Source: Chersky-840 sp963794615 (GTDB taxonomy: Bacteria; Actinomycetota; Acidimicrobiia; Acidimicrobiales; UBA8190). Taken from it: DNA of 64,000 nt. Below are positions 43,985 to 52,674 of this stretch, piece after piece. The position numbers were made by a program, and so were the translations under genes. Position 1 is the stretch's first letter. The number at the start of each line of letters is the position of its first letter. Under the pieces are notes generated by a model that was not told the DNA's origin, made no database searches, and worked only from the letters and a program-made list of their open reading frames with translations. Where the stretch lies: positions 310,001 through 374,000 of the forward strand of contig CAWCEP010000006.1 of assembly GCA_963794615.1 (NCBI GenBank), given 5' to 3'.

Positions 43985-46054
43985 TCAGTAGGCGTGGAGG
44001 GCGACCAGGATCAGGTCGATGAGCTTGATGAAGATGAAGGGGACGATGATCCCCCCCACCCCGTAGACCCAGACGTTCCGACGCAGGATGGCCGCGGATC
44101 CTGCGGCCCGGAACTTCACCCCCCGCAGCGCCAGGGGAATCAGTGCCACGATCACCAGGGCGTTGAAGATCACCGCCGAGAGCACCGCACTCTGCGGGCT
44201 GTGCAGTTTCATGATGTTGAGCGTGTCCAGCTGCGGATAGGTGGCGACGAACAGAGCAGGGATGATGGCGAAGTACTTGGCGATGTCATTGGCGATGGAG
44301 AACGTGGTCAACGAGCCCCGGGTGATGAGGAGCTGCTTGCCGATCTCGACGACGTCGATGAGCTTGGTGGGGTTGGAATCGAGGTCCACCATGTTCCCGG
44401 CCTCTTTGGCCGCCGTGGTCCCCGTGTTCATGGCCACCCCGACATCGGCTTGGGCGAGGGCGGGGGCGTCGTTGGTCCCGTCCCCGGTCATGGCGACGAG
44501 CTTTCCGCCTTCCTGCTCGGCGCGGATGAGCGCCATCTTGGCCTCGGGTGTGGCCTCGGCGAGATAGTCGTCGACGCCGGCCTCCTGGGCGATCGCCGCC
44601 GCCGTGAGCGGGTTGTCTCCGGTGATCATCACCGTCCGGATCCCCATCTGGCGCATTTCGTCGAACTTCTCGCGGATGCCTTGCTTCACGACGTCCTTGA
44701 GCTCGATGACACCGAGGATGCGAGGCCCATCTGCCACGACCAGCGGTGTCGATCCTGCCCGCGACAGGCGCTCGACGATCTCAGCAAGCCCCTGAGGGCT
44801 CGTGCCACCCTGCTCCTCGACCCACTTGCGCACCGAGTCGGCCGCACCCTTGCGGATGCGGCGGCCGTCCATGTCGAGGCCCGACATGCGGGTGGTGGCC
44901 GAGAAGGGAACGAAGCTGTGCTCGGTGCCGAGCTCACGCTCGCGGATGGCGAATCGCTCCTTGGCGAGCACCACGATGGACCTTCCCTCCGGCGTCTCGT
45001 CGGCCAGGGACGCCAGCTGGGCGGCGTCGGCGAGCTCCTCCTCGCTGTGGCCGCCGGCGGGGAAGAAGGCCGACGCCATGCGGTTCCCAAGGGTGATGGT
45101 GCCCGTCTTGTCGAGCAGGAGCGTCTGCACGTCCCCCGCCGCCTCCACAGCCCGGCCGCTCATGGCCAGCACGTTGCGCTGCACCAGGCGGTCCATGCCG
45201 GCGATGCCGATGGCCGAGAGCAGCGCCCCGATGGTCGTCGGGATGAGGCAGACCAGGAGTGAGACGAGGATGACTACCGACACCGTCGCGCCGGCGAAAT
45301 GGCCGAAGGGCTGCAAGACCACCACCACGGGCAGGAAGACGATGGTGAGCACCGCCAGGAGGATGGTGAGGGCGATCTCATTGGGCGTCTTCTGCCGATT
45401 GGCCCCTTCGACGAGCGTGATCATGCGGTCGAGGAATGTGTGACCTCGCTCAGCGGTGATCCGCACCACGATACGGTCGGAGAGGACCTTGGTCCCGCCC
45501 GTGACGGCCGACCGGTCGCCCCCTGACTCCCTGATCACCGGGGCCGACTCACCGGTGATGGCGGATTCGTCCACCGAAGCAATGCCCTCGACGATCTCAC
45601 CGTCGGACGGGATGAGATCGTTGGCCTCGCACACCACGAGGTCGCCCTTGGCGAGGTCGGCGGCGGCCACCCGCTCCTCGGTGCCGTCCGAACGCAGCCG
45701 GCGAGCCTCGGTCTCGGATCGCATGCGGCGTAGCGTGTCGGCCTGGGCCTTGCCCCGTCCCTCGGCCATCGCTTCGGCGAAATTGGCAAAGATCACGGTC
45801 AACAACAGCCAGATCGTGATGGACCAGTCGAAGATGCCGGGATGGGCGATCGCCTCGATGAACGTGACCACGGTCCCCACCAGCACCACGAACATGACCG
45901 GGTTCTTGATCTGCACCCGGGGGTCGAGCTTCTTGAACGCGTCAAGCAGCGCGCGCCGCAGGATCTGGCGGTCGAACAAGCTCCGGGATTCGGCGACGCC
46001 GTGAGGAGCGCTCGGATCCGGTTGCGGTTGTGCCTGTGTGGTCAGAATCGTCAT
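43985..46054 (-). CDS. kdpB: Potassium-transporting P-type ATPase subunit B
   Basis: 689 residues, full length. P-type ATPase marks are all present: actuator loop DESAITGESAPV, phosphorylation site LLLDKTGTITLGNRMAS, nucleotide-domain FSATTRMSGLDMDG and KGAADSV, and hinge MTGDGTNDAPALAQADVGVAMNTGT. The N-terminal RRALLDAFKKLDPRVQIKNPVMFVV is typical of KdpB. It powers high-affinity K+ uptake through KdpA. The start shares one base with the kdpA stop (TGATG), so the two are coupled. Confidence 0.97.
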   Translation of the reverse strand: MTILTTQAQPQPDPSAPHGVAESRSLFDRQILRRALLDAFKKLDPRVQIKNPVMFVVLVGTVVTFIEAIAHPGIFDWSITIWLLLTVIFANFAEAMAEGRGKAQADTLRRMRSETEARRLRSDGTEERVAAADLAKGDLVVCEANDLIPSDGEIVEGIASVDESAITGESAPVIRESGGDRSAVTGGTKVLSDRIVVRITAERGHTFLDRMITLVEGANRQKTPNEIALTILLAVLTIVFLPVVVVLQPFGHFAGATVSVVILVSLLVCLIPTTIGALLSAIGIAGMDRLVQRNVLAMSGRAVEAAGDVQTLLLDKTGTITLGNRMASAFFPAGGHSEEELADAAQLASLADETPEGRSIVVLAKERFAIRERELGTEHSFVPFSATTRMSGLDMDGRRIRKGAADSVRKWVEEQGGTSPQGLAEIVERLSRAGSTPLVVADGPRILGVIELKDVVKQGIREKFDEMRQMGIRTVMITGDNPLTAAAIAQEAGVDDYLAEATPEAKMALIRAEQEGGKLVAMTGDGTNDAPALAQADVGVAMNTGTTAAKEAGNMVDLDSNPTKLIDVVEIGKQLLITRGSLTTFSIANDIAKYFAIIPALFVATYPQLDTLNIMKLHSPQSAVLSAVIFNALVIVALIPLALRGVKFRAAGSAAILRRNVWVYGVGGIIVPFIFIKLIDLILVALHAY

Positions 46055-47742
46055 CAGAAGAACTTTCCGTGGCTGAGCTGCTCGACGATGGGGCCAAGAG
46101 CGACGGCGGGGAAGAAGGTGAGGCCACCGATGATGATGATCACGCCGATGGTCAGGCCCACGAACATGCCATTGTCGGTCCGGAAGGTCCCGAGCGATTC
46201 CGGGACCACGTTCTTCGCCGCCAACACTCCCGCCAGCGCCAGGGCCGGGATCATGATGCCGAACCGGCCGATCAGCATGTCGATAGCGCCGATGACGTTG
46301 TAGAAGGTGGTGTTGCCCGTGAGACCCGCCATAGCCGAGCCGTTGTTGTTTCCCTGCGAGGTGAGCCCGTAGAGGATCTCGGTGAACCCGTGGGGCCCCG
46401 AGTTGAGCGGGCCCGCCCGCCCGGCGTGGATCGATACCGCGATGGCCGTGAGGATGAGCACGGTGATGGGCATGACCAGTGCCCCGAGCCCGGCGAGTTT
46501 CACCTCCTTGGCCTGGATCTTCTTTCCCAGGTACTCCGGTGTTCGCCCGATCATCAGGCCGCCGATGAACACGGCGATGATGGCGTAGATGAGGATCGTG
46601 TAAAGGCCACTGCCGACCCCGCCGGGTGTCACCTCGCCCAGCATCATGCCGGTGAGTGCGCCGAAGCCCCCCATCGGGTTGAACGAGTCGGTCTGCCCGT
46701 CGATGGCACCGTCGGAGGTCTGGGTCATCGAGATGTTGAACATGGCAGTGCTCGTGTCGCCGAAGCGCACCTCCTTGCCTTCGGTGTTGCCGACTGTGGA
46801 ATGGACACCGGCGGCGACCACGGCAGGGTTGTTTGTGTGCTCGGAGTAACTTGTGAAGCCGACCCAGACGCCGAAGATGAGCACCATGGCGGCCAGCAGG
46901 GCGACGCCGTGGCGGATGCTCCCCACCATCTTGCCGAAGGTGTAGGTGAGGGCGAACGGGATGGAGAGGGTGAGCCAGATATAGAGCAGGTTGGTGAATG
47001 CCGTGGGGTTCTCAAAAGGGTGGGCCAGGTCGACGTCGAAGAAGCCGCCGCCGTTGGTGCCGAGCTGCATGATCGAACCCATGAACCCCGCGGGACCACG
47101 GGGAATGGTCTGGGTCACGCCGTTGAGCGAATCATGGATCGTCACCGGCCCGGCCAGGGTCTGCACAGCGCCCGCGGCGACAACCACGATGCCGGCCAGG
47201 AACGCGATCGGGAGGAGGATGTAGAGCATGCAACGGGTGATGTCGACCCAGAAGTTGCCGATCGTGGGGGACTTCTTGCGCGAGAAGCCCCGCACCACAG
47301 CGATGGCCACGGCGATCCCGACGGCCGCGCTCACGAACTGCTGCACCATGAGCACACCGATCTGGGAGAAGTACGACATGGTCGTTTCGCCGCCGTAGTT
47401 CTGCCAATTCGTGTTGGTCGTGAACGACACGATCGTGTTGAAGCTGAGTCCCGACCCCACCGCACCGAAGTGCTGGGGGTTGAGCGGCAACGACCCTTGA
47501 ATCCTCAGCAGCAGGTAGCCCACGCCGATAAACACGGCCGAGAAGATCACCAAGGAGCCGGCGTACCGCTTCCACGTCTGCTCGTGATCGGGTCCGGTGC
47601 CGAGGAGCCGGTAGAACGGCCGCTCGGCCCACCCCAGGAAGTGCACCCGGCCGTCGAAGACGGCGGCCATGTACGAGCCCAGATACCGCCAGGTGATGCC
47701 GAGCGCGACGACCAGGATGACGATGCTCCAGAAGAAGCCCAT
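46054..47742 (-). CDS. kdpA: Potassium-transporting ATPase subunit A (channel-like)
   Basis: 562 residues with about ten membrane segments. KdpA forms the K+-selective pore. The signature region TNGGGFF...AHPFENPTAFTN is clear, and the other filter repeats are visible as NTNWQNYGGETTMSYFSQ, LTSQGNNNGSAMAGL and GRTPEYLGKKI. The ATG at 47742 overlaps the kdpF stop (TAATG), which supports it over a GTG nine bases upstream. Confidence 0.97.
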   Translation of the reverse strand: MGFFWSIVILVVALGITWRYLGSYMAAVFDGRVHFLGWAERPFYRLLGTGPDHEQTWKRYAGSLVIFSAVFIGVGYLLLRIQGSLPLNPQHFGAVGSGLSFNTIVSFTTNTNWQNYGGETTMSYFSQIGVLMVQQFVSAAVGIAVAIAVVRGFSRKKSPTIGNFWVDITRCMLYILLPIAFLAGIVVVAAGAVQTLAGPVTIHDSLNGVTQTIPRGPAGFMGSIMQLGTNGGGFFDVDLAHPFENPTAFTNLLYIWLTLSIPFALTYTFGKMVGSIRHGVALLAAMVLIFGVWVGFTSYSEHTNNPAVVAAGVHSTVGNTEGKEVRFGDTSTAMFNISMTQTSDGAIDGQTDSFNPMGGFGALTGMMLGEVTPGGVGSGLYTILIYAIIAVFIGGLMIGRTPEYLGKKIQAKEVKLAGLGALVMPITVLILTAIAVSIHAGRAGPLNSGPHGFTEILYGLTSQGNNNGSAMAGLTGNTTFYNVIGAIDMLIGRFGIMIPALALAGVLAAKNVVPESLGTFRTDNGMFVGLTIGVIIIIGGLTFFPAVALGPIVEQLSHGKFF

Positions 47743-47831
47743 TAGAACCACTCAGGCTTGAAGAGAGCCACGCCCAGGTAGATGAACATGATGATCGAGA
47801 CTGCGAGCAAGATGCCCTGGACGACGGTCAT
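47742..47831 (-). CDS. kdpF: Potassium-transporting ATPase small subunit F
   Basis: 29 residues, one membrane helix: MTVVQGILLAVSIIMFIYLG followed by VALFKPEWF. This is the KdpF pattern, including the family-typical ending with Pro-Glu-aromatic residues. KdpF stabilises the Kdp complex. It is so short that automatic annotation often omits it. Its stop overlaps the kdpA start, and its start overlaps the stop of a further small membrane ORF. Confidence 0.92.
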   Translation of the reverse strand: MTVVQGILLAVSIIMFIYLGVALFKPEWF

Positions 47832-47911
47832 ACGTGATCGAGTCCCCAAATCAGCCCGAGCATCACCAACGCGAAGGCGATGATGCCGAGCACTGCTATG
47901 AAATCACCCAT
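47828..47911 (-). CDS. 27-residue membrane peptide in front of kdpF
   Basis: MGDFIAVLGIIAFALVMLGL then IWGLDHV: one predicted membrane helix with a short polar tail. The stop overlaps the kdpF start (ATGA), which strongly suggests that it is translated and co-assembled with Kdp. It is not KdpF itself, which follows. No Shine-Dalgarno sequence is obvious, so it may be leaderless or weakly initiated. I recall similar short ORFs ahead of kdpF in other actinobacteria but know of no studied role. Confidence 0.65.
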   Translation of the reverse strand: MGDFIAVLGIIAFALVMLGLIWGLDHV

Positions 47912-47930
47912 GGATTGGAGTATCGGGCCC

Positions 47931-47947
47931 GGCACGATGAACGTGCC
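47931..47947 (-). promoter_or_regulatory. Hairpin in the kdp leader
   Basis: GGCACG and CGTGCC form a 6-bp stem with a 5-base loop, about 20 bases before the first kdp ORF. An unusually AT-rich patch (GACATAAATAAGAC, 47966-47979) just upstream could hold the promoter. GTGAAC occurs at 47948, 47980 and 48073. No KdpE site can be assigned. Confidence 0.35.
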
Positions 47948-48072
47948 GTGAACAGACCGGCGAAAGACATAAATAAGACGTGAACGGCATCCGGATTCGT
48001 CGGATCGCTCCCGACGGGCCGAAGCGCGAATGAACGCCACGTGGATACCGGCGGTCGACTGGTAAGAAAAGC

Positions 48073-48477
48073 GTGAACGCGCTCTGCGGGACGGGACGAC
48101 CGTCGTTCGATGTGCATATGCGCGTGCGCTCGTGGCCCCACTGCCTGTCAACGGCGACGGAAACGGGGGCCTGGTGCGGTCGACGACCGACTGACGGCGT
48201 CTTCAGTGCGTGGCACGCTCGGGAATTCCGGTGGAACGAGGCCGCCAGGGCCGCGACCCGCCTCGCACGTGCTCGGCTCGTCCTGGAACATCCGGGGATC
48301 GGTCCATGGCAAAGGAGGTGGGCCGCCCTCCAGGCCGGTCGGGCCCGCTCGCTCCGCCGCAGCCTCCTGGCCGAGATCGAACGGTCCGAGACCGTCATGG
48401 ACAAGACGCAGGTCGAGGAGACCGATCTCGGGCCGGCCTCGAACTACCCGAGCGAAGGCGACGCGTGCACTACCTAA
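48073..48477 (+). CDS. Hypothetical protein (up to 134 aa)
   Basis: The later part (AWHAREFRWNEAARAATRLARARL, SLRRSLLAEIERSETVMDK) has protein-like composition and G/C-rich third bases. The first 40 residues are doubtful, so the real start may be an internal codon. No family is recognised. It overlaps the next small membrane ORF by 13 bases and is divergent from the kdp operon. Confidence 0.45.
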   Translation: MNALCGTGRPSFDVHMRVRSWPHCLSTATETGAWCGRRPTDGVFSAWHAREFRWNEAARAATRLARARLVLEHPGIGPWQRRWAALQAGRARSLRRSLLAEIERSETVMDKTQVEETDLGPASNYPSEGDACTT

Positions 48478-48671
48478 TCGCCGTCCTCATTGCGCTCGGC
48501 TTCGTCGTGACACTGGGTGTCGTGGCACTCCTCGAGCTCAGCCTGTGGAACCGTCCCCACCCCTCGGGGTCAGGGCGGCGATATCCCACCCGGAGCGGGG
48601 ACGCCGCCGAGCTCGTCGCGGTGAAAGGCTCCCCCGTCGTCGAGACTCCCCCAGAGATGCCACCCCGCTGA
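48465..48671 (+). CDS. Small single-pass membrane protein (68 aa)
   Basis: GTG-started frame with one clear hydrophobic helix at the N-terminus (LIAVLIALGFVVTLGVVALLEL), then a Pro/Arg-rich cytoplasmic tail. It overlaps the end of the preceding ORF. No family is recognised. It lies about 220 bases before GT2 copy 2 and may or may not be co-transcribed with it. Confidence 0.5.
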   Translation: MHYLIAVLIALGFVVTLGVVALLELSLWNRPHPSGSGRRYPTRSGDAAELVAVKGSPVVETPPEMPPR

Positions 48672-48678
48672 CCAGGTA

Positions 48679-48705
48679 GTTCTCCCGTTCGGGGGAATGG
48701 AGAAC
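48679..48705. promoter_or_regulatory. Inverted repeat GTTCTCC/GGAGAAC
   Basis: Seven-base arms at 48679-48685 and 48699-48705 around CGTTCGGGGGAAT, with possible inner pairing of CCCG and CGGG. It follows the small membrane ORF but has no T-run. It may be a weak terminator or an operator for the GT2 promoter. Confidence 0.35.
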
Positions 48706-48735
48706 CACGGAGCGGCGGCGGTAGTATGCGGAGAG

Positions 48736-48764
48736 TTGTCAAAGCATTGACAATGCGTTGACAA
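48736..48764. promoter_or_regulatory. Three helically phased TTGTCAA/TTGACAA half-sites
   Basis: TTGTCAA at 48736, TTGACAA at 48747 and TTGACAA at 48758, each start exactly 11 bp from the last, so they lie on one face of the helix. The first and second, and the first and third, form inverted repeats. It is about 130 bases before GT2 copy 2, a likely regulator-binding site. Confidence 0.55.
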
Positions 48765-48894
48765 CGTTATGAGGTCCCTCACCCACTATCCGTAGGGTGA
48801 CTCATCCGGGGTGGCGAACTGCGCGTGTGGAAACGTCCGTCAACCACGGGTCCGCCGCGTTGTTCCGTCTCAGCCTCTAGGCCTCGGGACCCCG

Positions 48895-50970
48895 ATGTTG
48901 CACGGGTTCAACCTCTACGACCTCTTCATCCTCTGCTTCGTGCAGCTGGTCCTCACCACGGTGCTGGTCCTGAGCCCGGCAAGGAACTTCGGGACCCGCT
49001 TTCGCTGGACGGGCTCGAGGATCACCGAAGTCCTCCTCGCCGGGGTGGGCGCCGCGGCCGTGTCGGCCGTGGCCTGCTTCTTCAGCGCCGAGCTCTGGGG
49101 ACTCGCCGCCAACGGGCTCGAAACTGCGGCCTACCTCCTCACCATCTGCTCGGTGGTGGTCATCGTCCTTCGCCCCGACACCAACGTGGTCGGCCAGGTC
49201 TTCTACGCGTCGTATGCGGCGGCGGGATTCACCTTTCTGGCCTTCGCGGCCCTCGTCGCCGTGGCGGCCACACACTCGATCGCCGAGGCACTGACGTCGT
49301 CGCTCTTGATCCTCCTCGACCTCGCCGCGTTCCTCGTGTGGAACTCGAACATCAACTACGTGAGCGACGTGCTGTGCCGGACCCGTCACTCGCGTCCCCT
49401 GCCCCAGGCCGATCCCACCTACCTGCCCATGGTGTCGCTGCACATCCCGGCCTACAACGAGCCTCCCGAAATGCTCATCGCCACGATCCAGGCGGTAGAG
49501 CAGATGGACTACCCGGATTTCGAGATCGTCGTCCTCGACAACAACACCGCCGATCCTGATGTGTGGGGCCCGGTGGAGGAGTACTGCCGAGGTCGTGAGC
49601 GGGTCCGATTCGTCCACGTGGCTCCGTGGCCGGGTTACAAGGCAGGGGCATGCAACCTCGCCCTGCGTCAATACACCGACCCTCGGGCCGAGATCGTCGG
49701 TCTGATCGACGCCGATGACATCGTCAAGCCCTACTACCTGCGTGAGACCGTCTCCTACTTCTCCGATCAACGCGTCGGATTCGTGCAGACCTTCGAAGGC
49801 AACCGCGACTACGAGGGAAGCGCGTACTACACGGCCTGCGTCGACTCCTACCAGGGTTTCTATCTGTCAGTCATGTCGTCGCGCCAAGAACGGGACTCCG
49901 TGCCCTTCGTCGGCACGATGGGCCTGTTCCGCCGCCGCGCGCTGGAAGGCGTCGGCGGCTGGAACGAATGGTGTATCAGTGAGGACACCGAGGCGTCGCT
50001 CCGGGTGCTCAAGGCGGGATGGTCGGGGCTCTACATACCACGCTGTTTCGGCCGCGGCATCGTCCCTCCCACCTATGCGGGGTTGAACACGCAGCGGCAC
50101 CGCTGGTGTTTCGGTGCCATGCAGATCATGCGACTCCATTGGCGAAGCCTCATGCCCTGGGATCGCTCACCCGAGAACCACCTCTCGAGCAGCCAGCGCC
50201 GTGACTACCTGATGGCCTCGTTGGGATGGTTCCGGGACCTCCTGATGTTCGCCTTCGCGCTGCTCCTGCTCACGATCACCGGGTTGACGCTTTCGGGCTC
50301 CGGCTTTGCTCTCACGCCACTCGGTGGCTACTCGTCACTCCTCCCCATGTCGCTCATCATCATCGCGACCATCTGCATGATGTGGACACTTCGCCATTGG
50401 ACCCCGATCTCGCGGCGACGATCGGTGCTCGGCCTCGCCATCAGTCTGTCGGCGAGCCTGATCACGGCCATCGCCTGCATCGAAGGCATGTCGCGACGTG
50501 AGGGTGTGTTCCTGAGGACATCGAAGACCGGCTCGACCCGCCATCGGCTGCGAGCCGCGTTCCGATTGAGCCGCTGGGAAGCGTTGTTGGCGATCATGCT
50601 GTACACGTCGGCGGGCCTCCTCGCGGCCTTGCACCACCCGCCCATCCTGCTCGTCATCATCATCGTCATTCAGGGCACGGTCTACGCATGCTCCCCGATC
50701 GCATCGCTGTGGAACCTCCGCGCCCAGCTCGTCTCGTCATCCGAGTACCGGCGCCGCCATGAAGAGCAGCGTCTGCGCCAGACCAGTGGCGGCAACCGGA
50801 TCAGGGTGGCCCGACCCGCCATCGCCGTGCTTGTGGCGGCCGTGGTCGGTGCCGGGGTGGCGGCGCTCGCCGCCCCGGGCGACCTGCTGCCCGGCACCCC
50901 CGTCCATCACGTCGGCGCTCCTGCCCAAGTGTTGGCGCCGTCGGCATCCCCGTCCGCTCGAGCCAAGTAG
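48895..50970 (+). CDS. Cellulose synthase-like GT2 glycosyltransferase, copy 2
   Basis: 691 residues, close paralogue of copy 1 at 33683, with near-identical catalytic core and the same residue numbering. Motifs are DNNTAD, DADD at 272-275, SEDTEAS with E363-D364, and QRHRW at 400-404. About five membrane segments lie on each side of the catalytic domain. The ATG at 48895 follows GGGACC and gives MLHGFNLYDLF. Seven bases after the stop a PilZ protein gene begins, followed by a signal-peptidase-like and a glucanase-like gene. This suggests c-di-GMP-controlled synthesis of an exported polysaccharide with PilZ supplied as a separate protein. Confidence 0.9.
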   Translation: MLHGFNLYDLFILCFVQLVLTTVLVLSPARNFGTRFRWTGSRITEVLLAGVGAAAVSAVACFFSAELWGLAANGLETAAYLLTICSVVVIVLRPDTNVVGQVFYASYAAAGFTFLAFAALVAVAATHSIAEALTSSLLILLDLAAFLVWNSNINYVSDVLCRTRHSRPLPQADPTYLPMVSLHIPAYNEPPEMLIATIQAVEQMDYPDFEIVVLDNNTADPDVWGPVEEYCRGRERVRFVHVAPWPGYKAGACNLALRQYTDPRAEIVGLIDADDIVKPYYLRETVSYFSDQRVGFVQTFEGNRDYEGSAYYTACVDSYQGFYLSVMSSRQERDSVPFVGTMGLFRRRALEGVGGWNEWCISEDTEASLRVLKAGWSGLYIPRCFGRGIVPPTYAGLNTQRHRWCFGAMQIMRLHWRSLMPWDRSPENHLSSSQRRDYLMASLGWFRDLLMFAFALLLLTITGLTLSGSGFALTPLGGYSSLLPMSLIIIATICMMWTLRHWTPISRRRSVLGLAISLSASLITAIACIEGMSRREGVFLRTSKTGSTRHRLRAAFRLSRWEALLAIMLYTSAGLLAALHHPPILLVIIIVIQGTVYACSPIASLWNLRAQLVSSSEYRRRHEEQRLRQTSGGNRIRVARPAIAVLVAAVVGAGVAALAAPGDLLPGTPVHHVGAPAQVLAPSASPSARAK

Positions 50971-50977
50971 AGGTCCC

Positions 50978-51778
50978 GTGGCACCTGCCCGAGAATTCGT
51001 CATCGCGTCCGAGGTGAAGTACTACGTGCTGGGCGGCAGTGCTCACCCGTATCTCCTGGCTCGGGTGCGCTGGCCCGACATCGCCCAAGCGATCACCGAA
51101 GGCTGTCGCGACTGGCAGGACGACCCTGGCCTCTTCGATCTGCCCTACGAGCCGATCGGCACCATGATCACGGAGGCTGAGGCCGCCGTGATCGCAGCCC
51201 GGTGGGGTGCTCCCCTTCCTTCTGACACAGACGTCAGCAGTTCCTTGCCCCCGCTGATACGACGCATGCCCGCCAACTGGTCCAACCTGGCGCCAGCCGA
51301 GAAGAGGGCGTGGTCGCTCGAGTTCGTGTTGCCGGGACGCCGCGCCGAAGCGCCCGCCGAGGCAGCCCGCAAACGAGCCGGGCTTGCCCGCCGGGTGTCT
51401 CGACGGGGAGCGGGGAACATCTGGGCTGTCGATCGCCGCCACCATGCCAGGGTGCTCGTCGGCGGACGGGCTCAGATCCGCTTCGGGCCCAAGACCGTGG
51501 CTGCCGACCTCGTGGACATGGGCCAGGGCGGTATGCATTGCGTCCTGCGTGACACACAGGCCGTCGTCGCGGCCGGGGGCAAGCTCGGCTCGGTCCTGGT
51601 GCTCAAAGGAGGGCCATTTGCCACGCAACTCGGGCTGGATGTCGCTGGCACCGTCGTCTGGCACAGCGACACGGGCCTCGGCGCCCACTTCGGGATCGCA
51701 TTCGAGCCATTGAACGAAGCACAACGGGGGCGGGTCCAGAGGCTCCTTGCGGCTTCGGGCTCCGAGCAAAGGGTCTGA
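50978..51778 (+). CDS. PilZ-domain protein of the GT2 locus
   Basis: 266 residues. The N-terminal 145 residues (SEVKYYVLGGSAHPYLLARVRWPDIAQ, WSNLAPAEKRAWSLEFVLPGRR) match no family I know. Residues 150-265 form a PilZ domain with RHHAR (R154-R158, RxxxR) and DMGQGG (D180-G185), the latter with Gly in place of the usual Ser. Binding of cyclic-di-GMP is plausible. The GTG start is 7 bases after the GT2 stop with GAGG in front, so it is co-transcribed and is the natural candidate for the in-trans counterpart of the BcsA PilZ domain. Confidence 0.82.
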   Translation: MAPAREFVIASEVKYYVLGGSAHPYLLARVRWPDIAQAITEGCRDWQDDPGLFDLPYEPIGTMITEAEAAVIAARWGAPLPSDTDVSSSLPPLIRRMPANWSNLAPAEKRAWSLEFVLPGRRAEAPAEAARKRAGLARRVSRRGAGNIWAVDRRHHARVLVGGRAQIRFGPKTVAADLVDMGQGGMHCVLRDTQAVVAAGGKLGSVLVLKGGPFATQLGLDVAGTVVWHSDTGLGAHFGIAFEPLNEAQRGRVQRLLAASGSEQRV

Positions 51779-51785
51779 GAATTCC

Positions 51786-52586
51786 ATGACGAACGTGCAC
51801 TCCTCCAACGGCAGACGGCGACCGTCCGTTTCGATCGCACCGCCCGCTGACGAAACCGGCGCCGACGCCGTGTTGACCCTCGACGGGGGTGAACAAGACC
51901 AGGGCACCGCACGCACCGCCTCACCCCGGCACAAACGAACCTCCGACTATCGACTGCGGGGACTGGATCTGGAGGCGCAGCGCAACAGTCAACCCCCTGT
52001 GCTCCCGGTGCAGAAGAACCAGGTGCGCCGGCGGCGGCTTCGTCGGCTCGCTTTCGGGTGGCTCACGGTCGTCGTCGTGGTTGCCGGTGTCGCCGTGGCT
52101 CTGCGGGCGACGGTGATCGAACCCTTTTCCGTCCCGTCCGCGGCGATGGAGCCGACGCTTCACGCCGGCGACAGGATCCTCGTCGTCAAGTCGAGATCCG
52201 TGGCGGGCCCGATCCAGGCGGGGAACATCGTCGTCTTCCGCCATCCCGAGCCCTACCCGTGCCGCGCCGGTGCGGGGAGCGGTGAGGACCTGGTACAGCG
52301 GGTGATCGGTCTGCCCGGCCAGACCATCTGGTCGGTCGACAACACCATCTATGTCAACGGGAAACCGGTCACCGATTTCCATCGGTACGGCTCGAGTCTG
52401 GGCGCGGTCTCTTCGGACCCCATACCGCTGACGACGGTACCGGCCGGCGAGTACTTCGTCATGGGGGACAATCGCTCCCAATCATGCGACTCTCGTTCGT
52501 TCGGCGCCGTTCCCGCATCATCGGTCGTCGGCAAGGTCGTGAGCATCGTCCTGCGCGGCGGTCATCCGTATATCCACATCTTCTGA
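51786..52586 (+). CDS. Signal peptidase I-like protein lacking catalytic Ser and Lys
   Basis: 266 residues. A disordered N-terminus precedes one membrane helix (FGWLTVVVVVAGVAVALRATVIEPF) and a type I signal peptidase domain. Box B reads VPSAAMEPTLHAGD, with Ala120 where the Ser nucleophile precedes Met. Box D reads DLVQRVIGLPGQ, with Gln171 where the Lys general base belongs. Box E, GDNRSQSCDSRSFG, is intact. The codons are gcg and cag, so neither change is a single-base slip of one family codon choice. It is therefore probably a binding or scaffold protein, not a protease. It starts 7 bases after the PilZ gene and belongs to the GT2 operon. Confidence 0.85.
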   Translation: MTNVHSSNGRRRPSVSIAPPADETGADAVLTLDGGEQDQGTARTASPRHKRTSDYRLRGLDLEAQRNSQPPVLPVQKNQVRRRRLRRLAFGWLTVVVVVAGVAVALRATVIEPFSVPSAAMEPTLHAGDRILVVKSRSVAGPIQAGNIVVFRHPEPYPCRAGAGSGEDLVQRVIGLPGQTIWSVDNTIYVNGKPVTDFHRYGSSLGAVSSDPIPLTTVPAGEYFVMGDNRSQSCDSRSFGAVPASSVVGKVVSIVLRGGHPYIHIF

Positions 52587-52674
52587 GTGAGCCTGCCGTT
52601 GGGCCCGGCCGACGTGGGGTCCCATCGTGGGGAATGAACGCCGCCGTGAGGGCGCGACGTAGTCTGGAGCCGGA

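Noticed and set aside
43961..47745. Long plus-strand open frames opposite kdpB and kdpA
   Set aside because: They are antisense by-products of GC-rich codons in unmistakable kdp genes and have His/Asp/Gly-rich nonsense composition.
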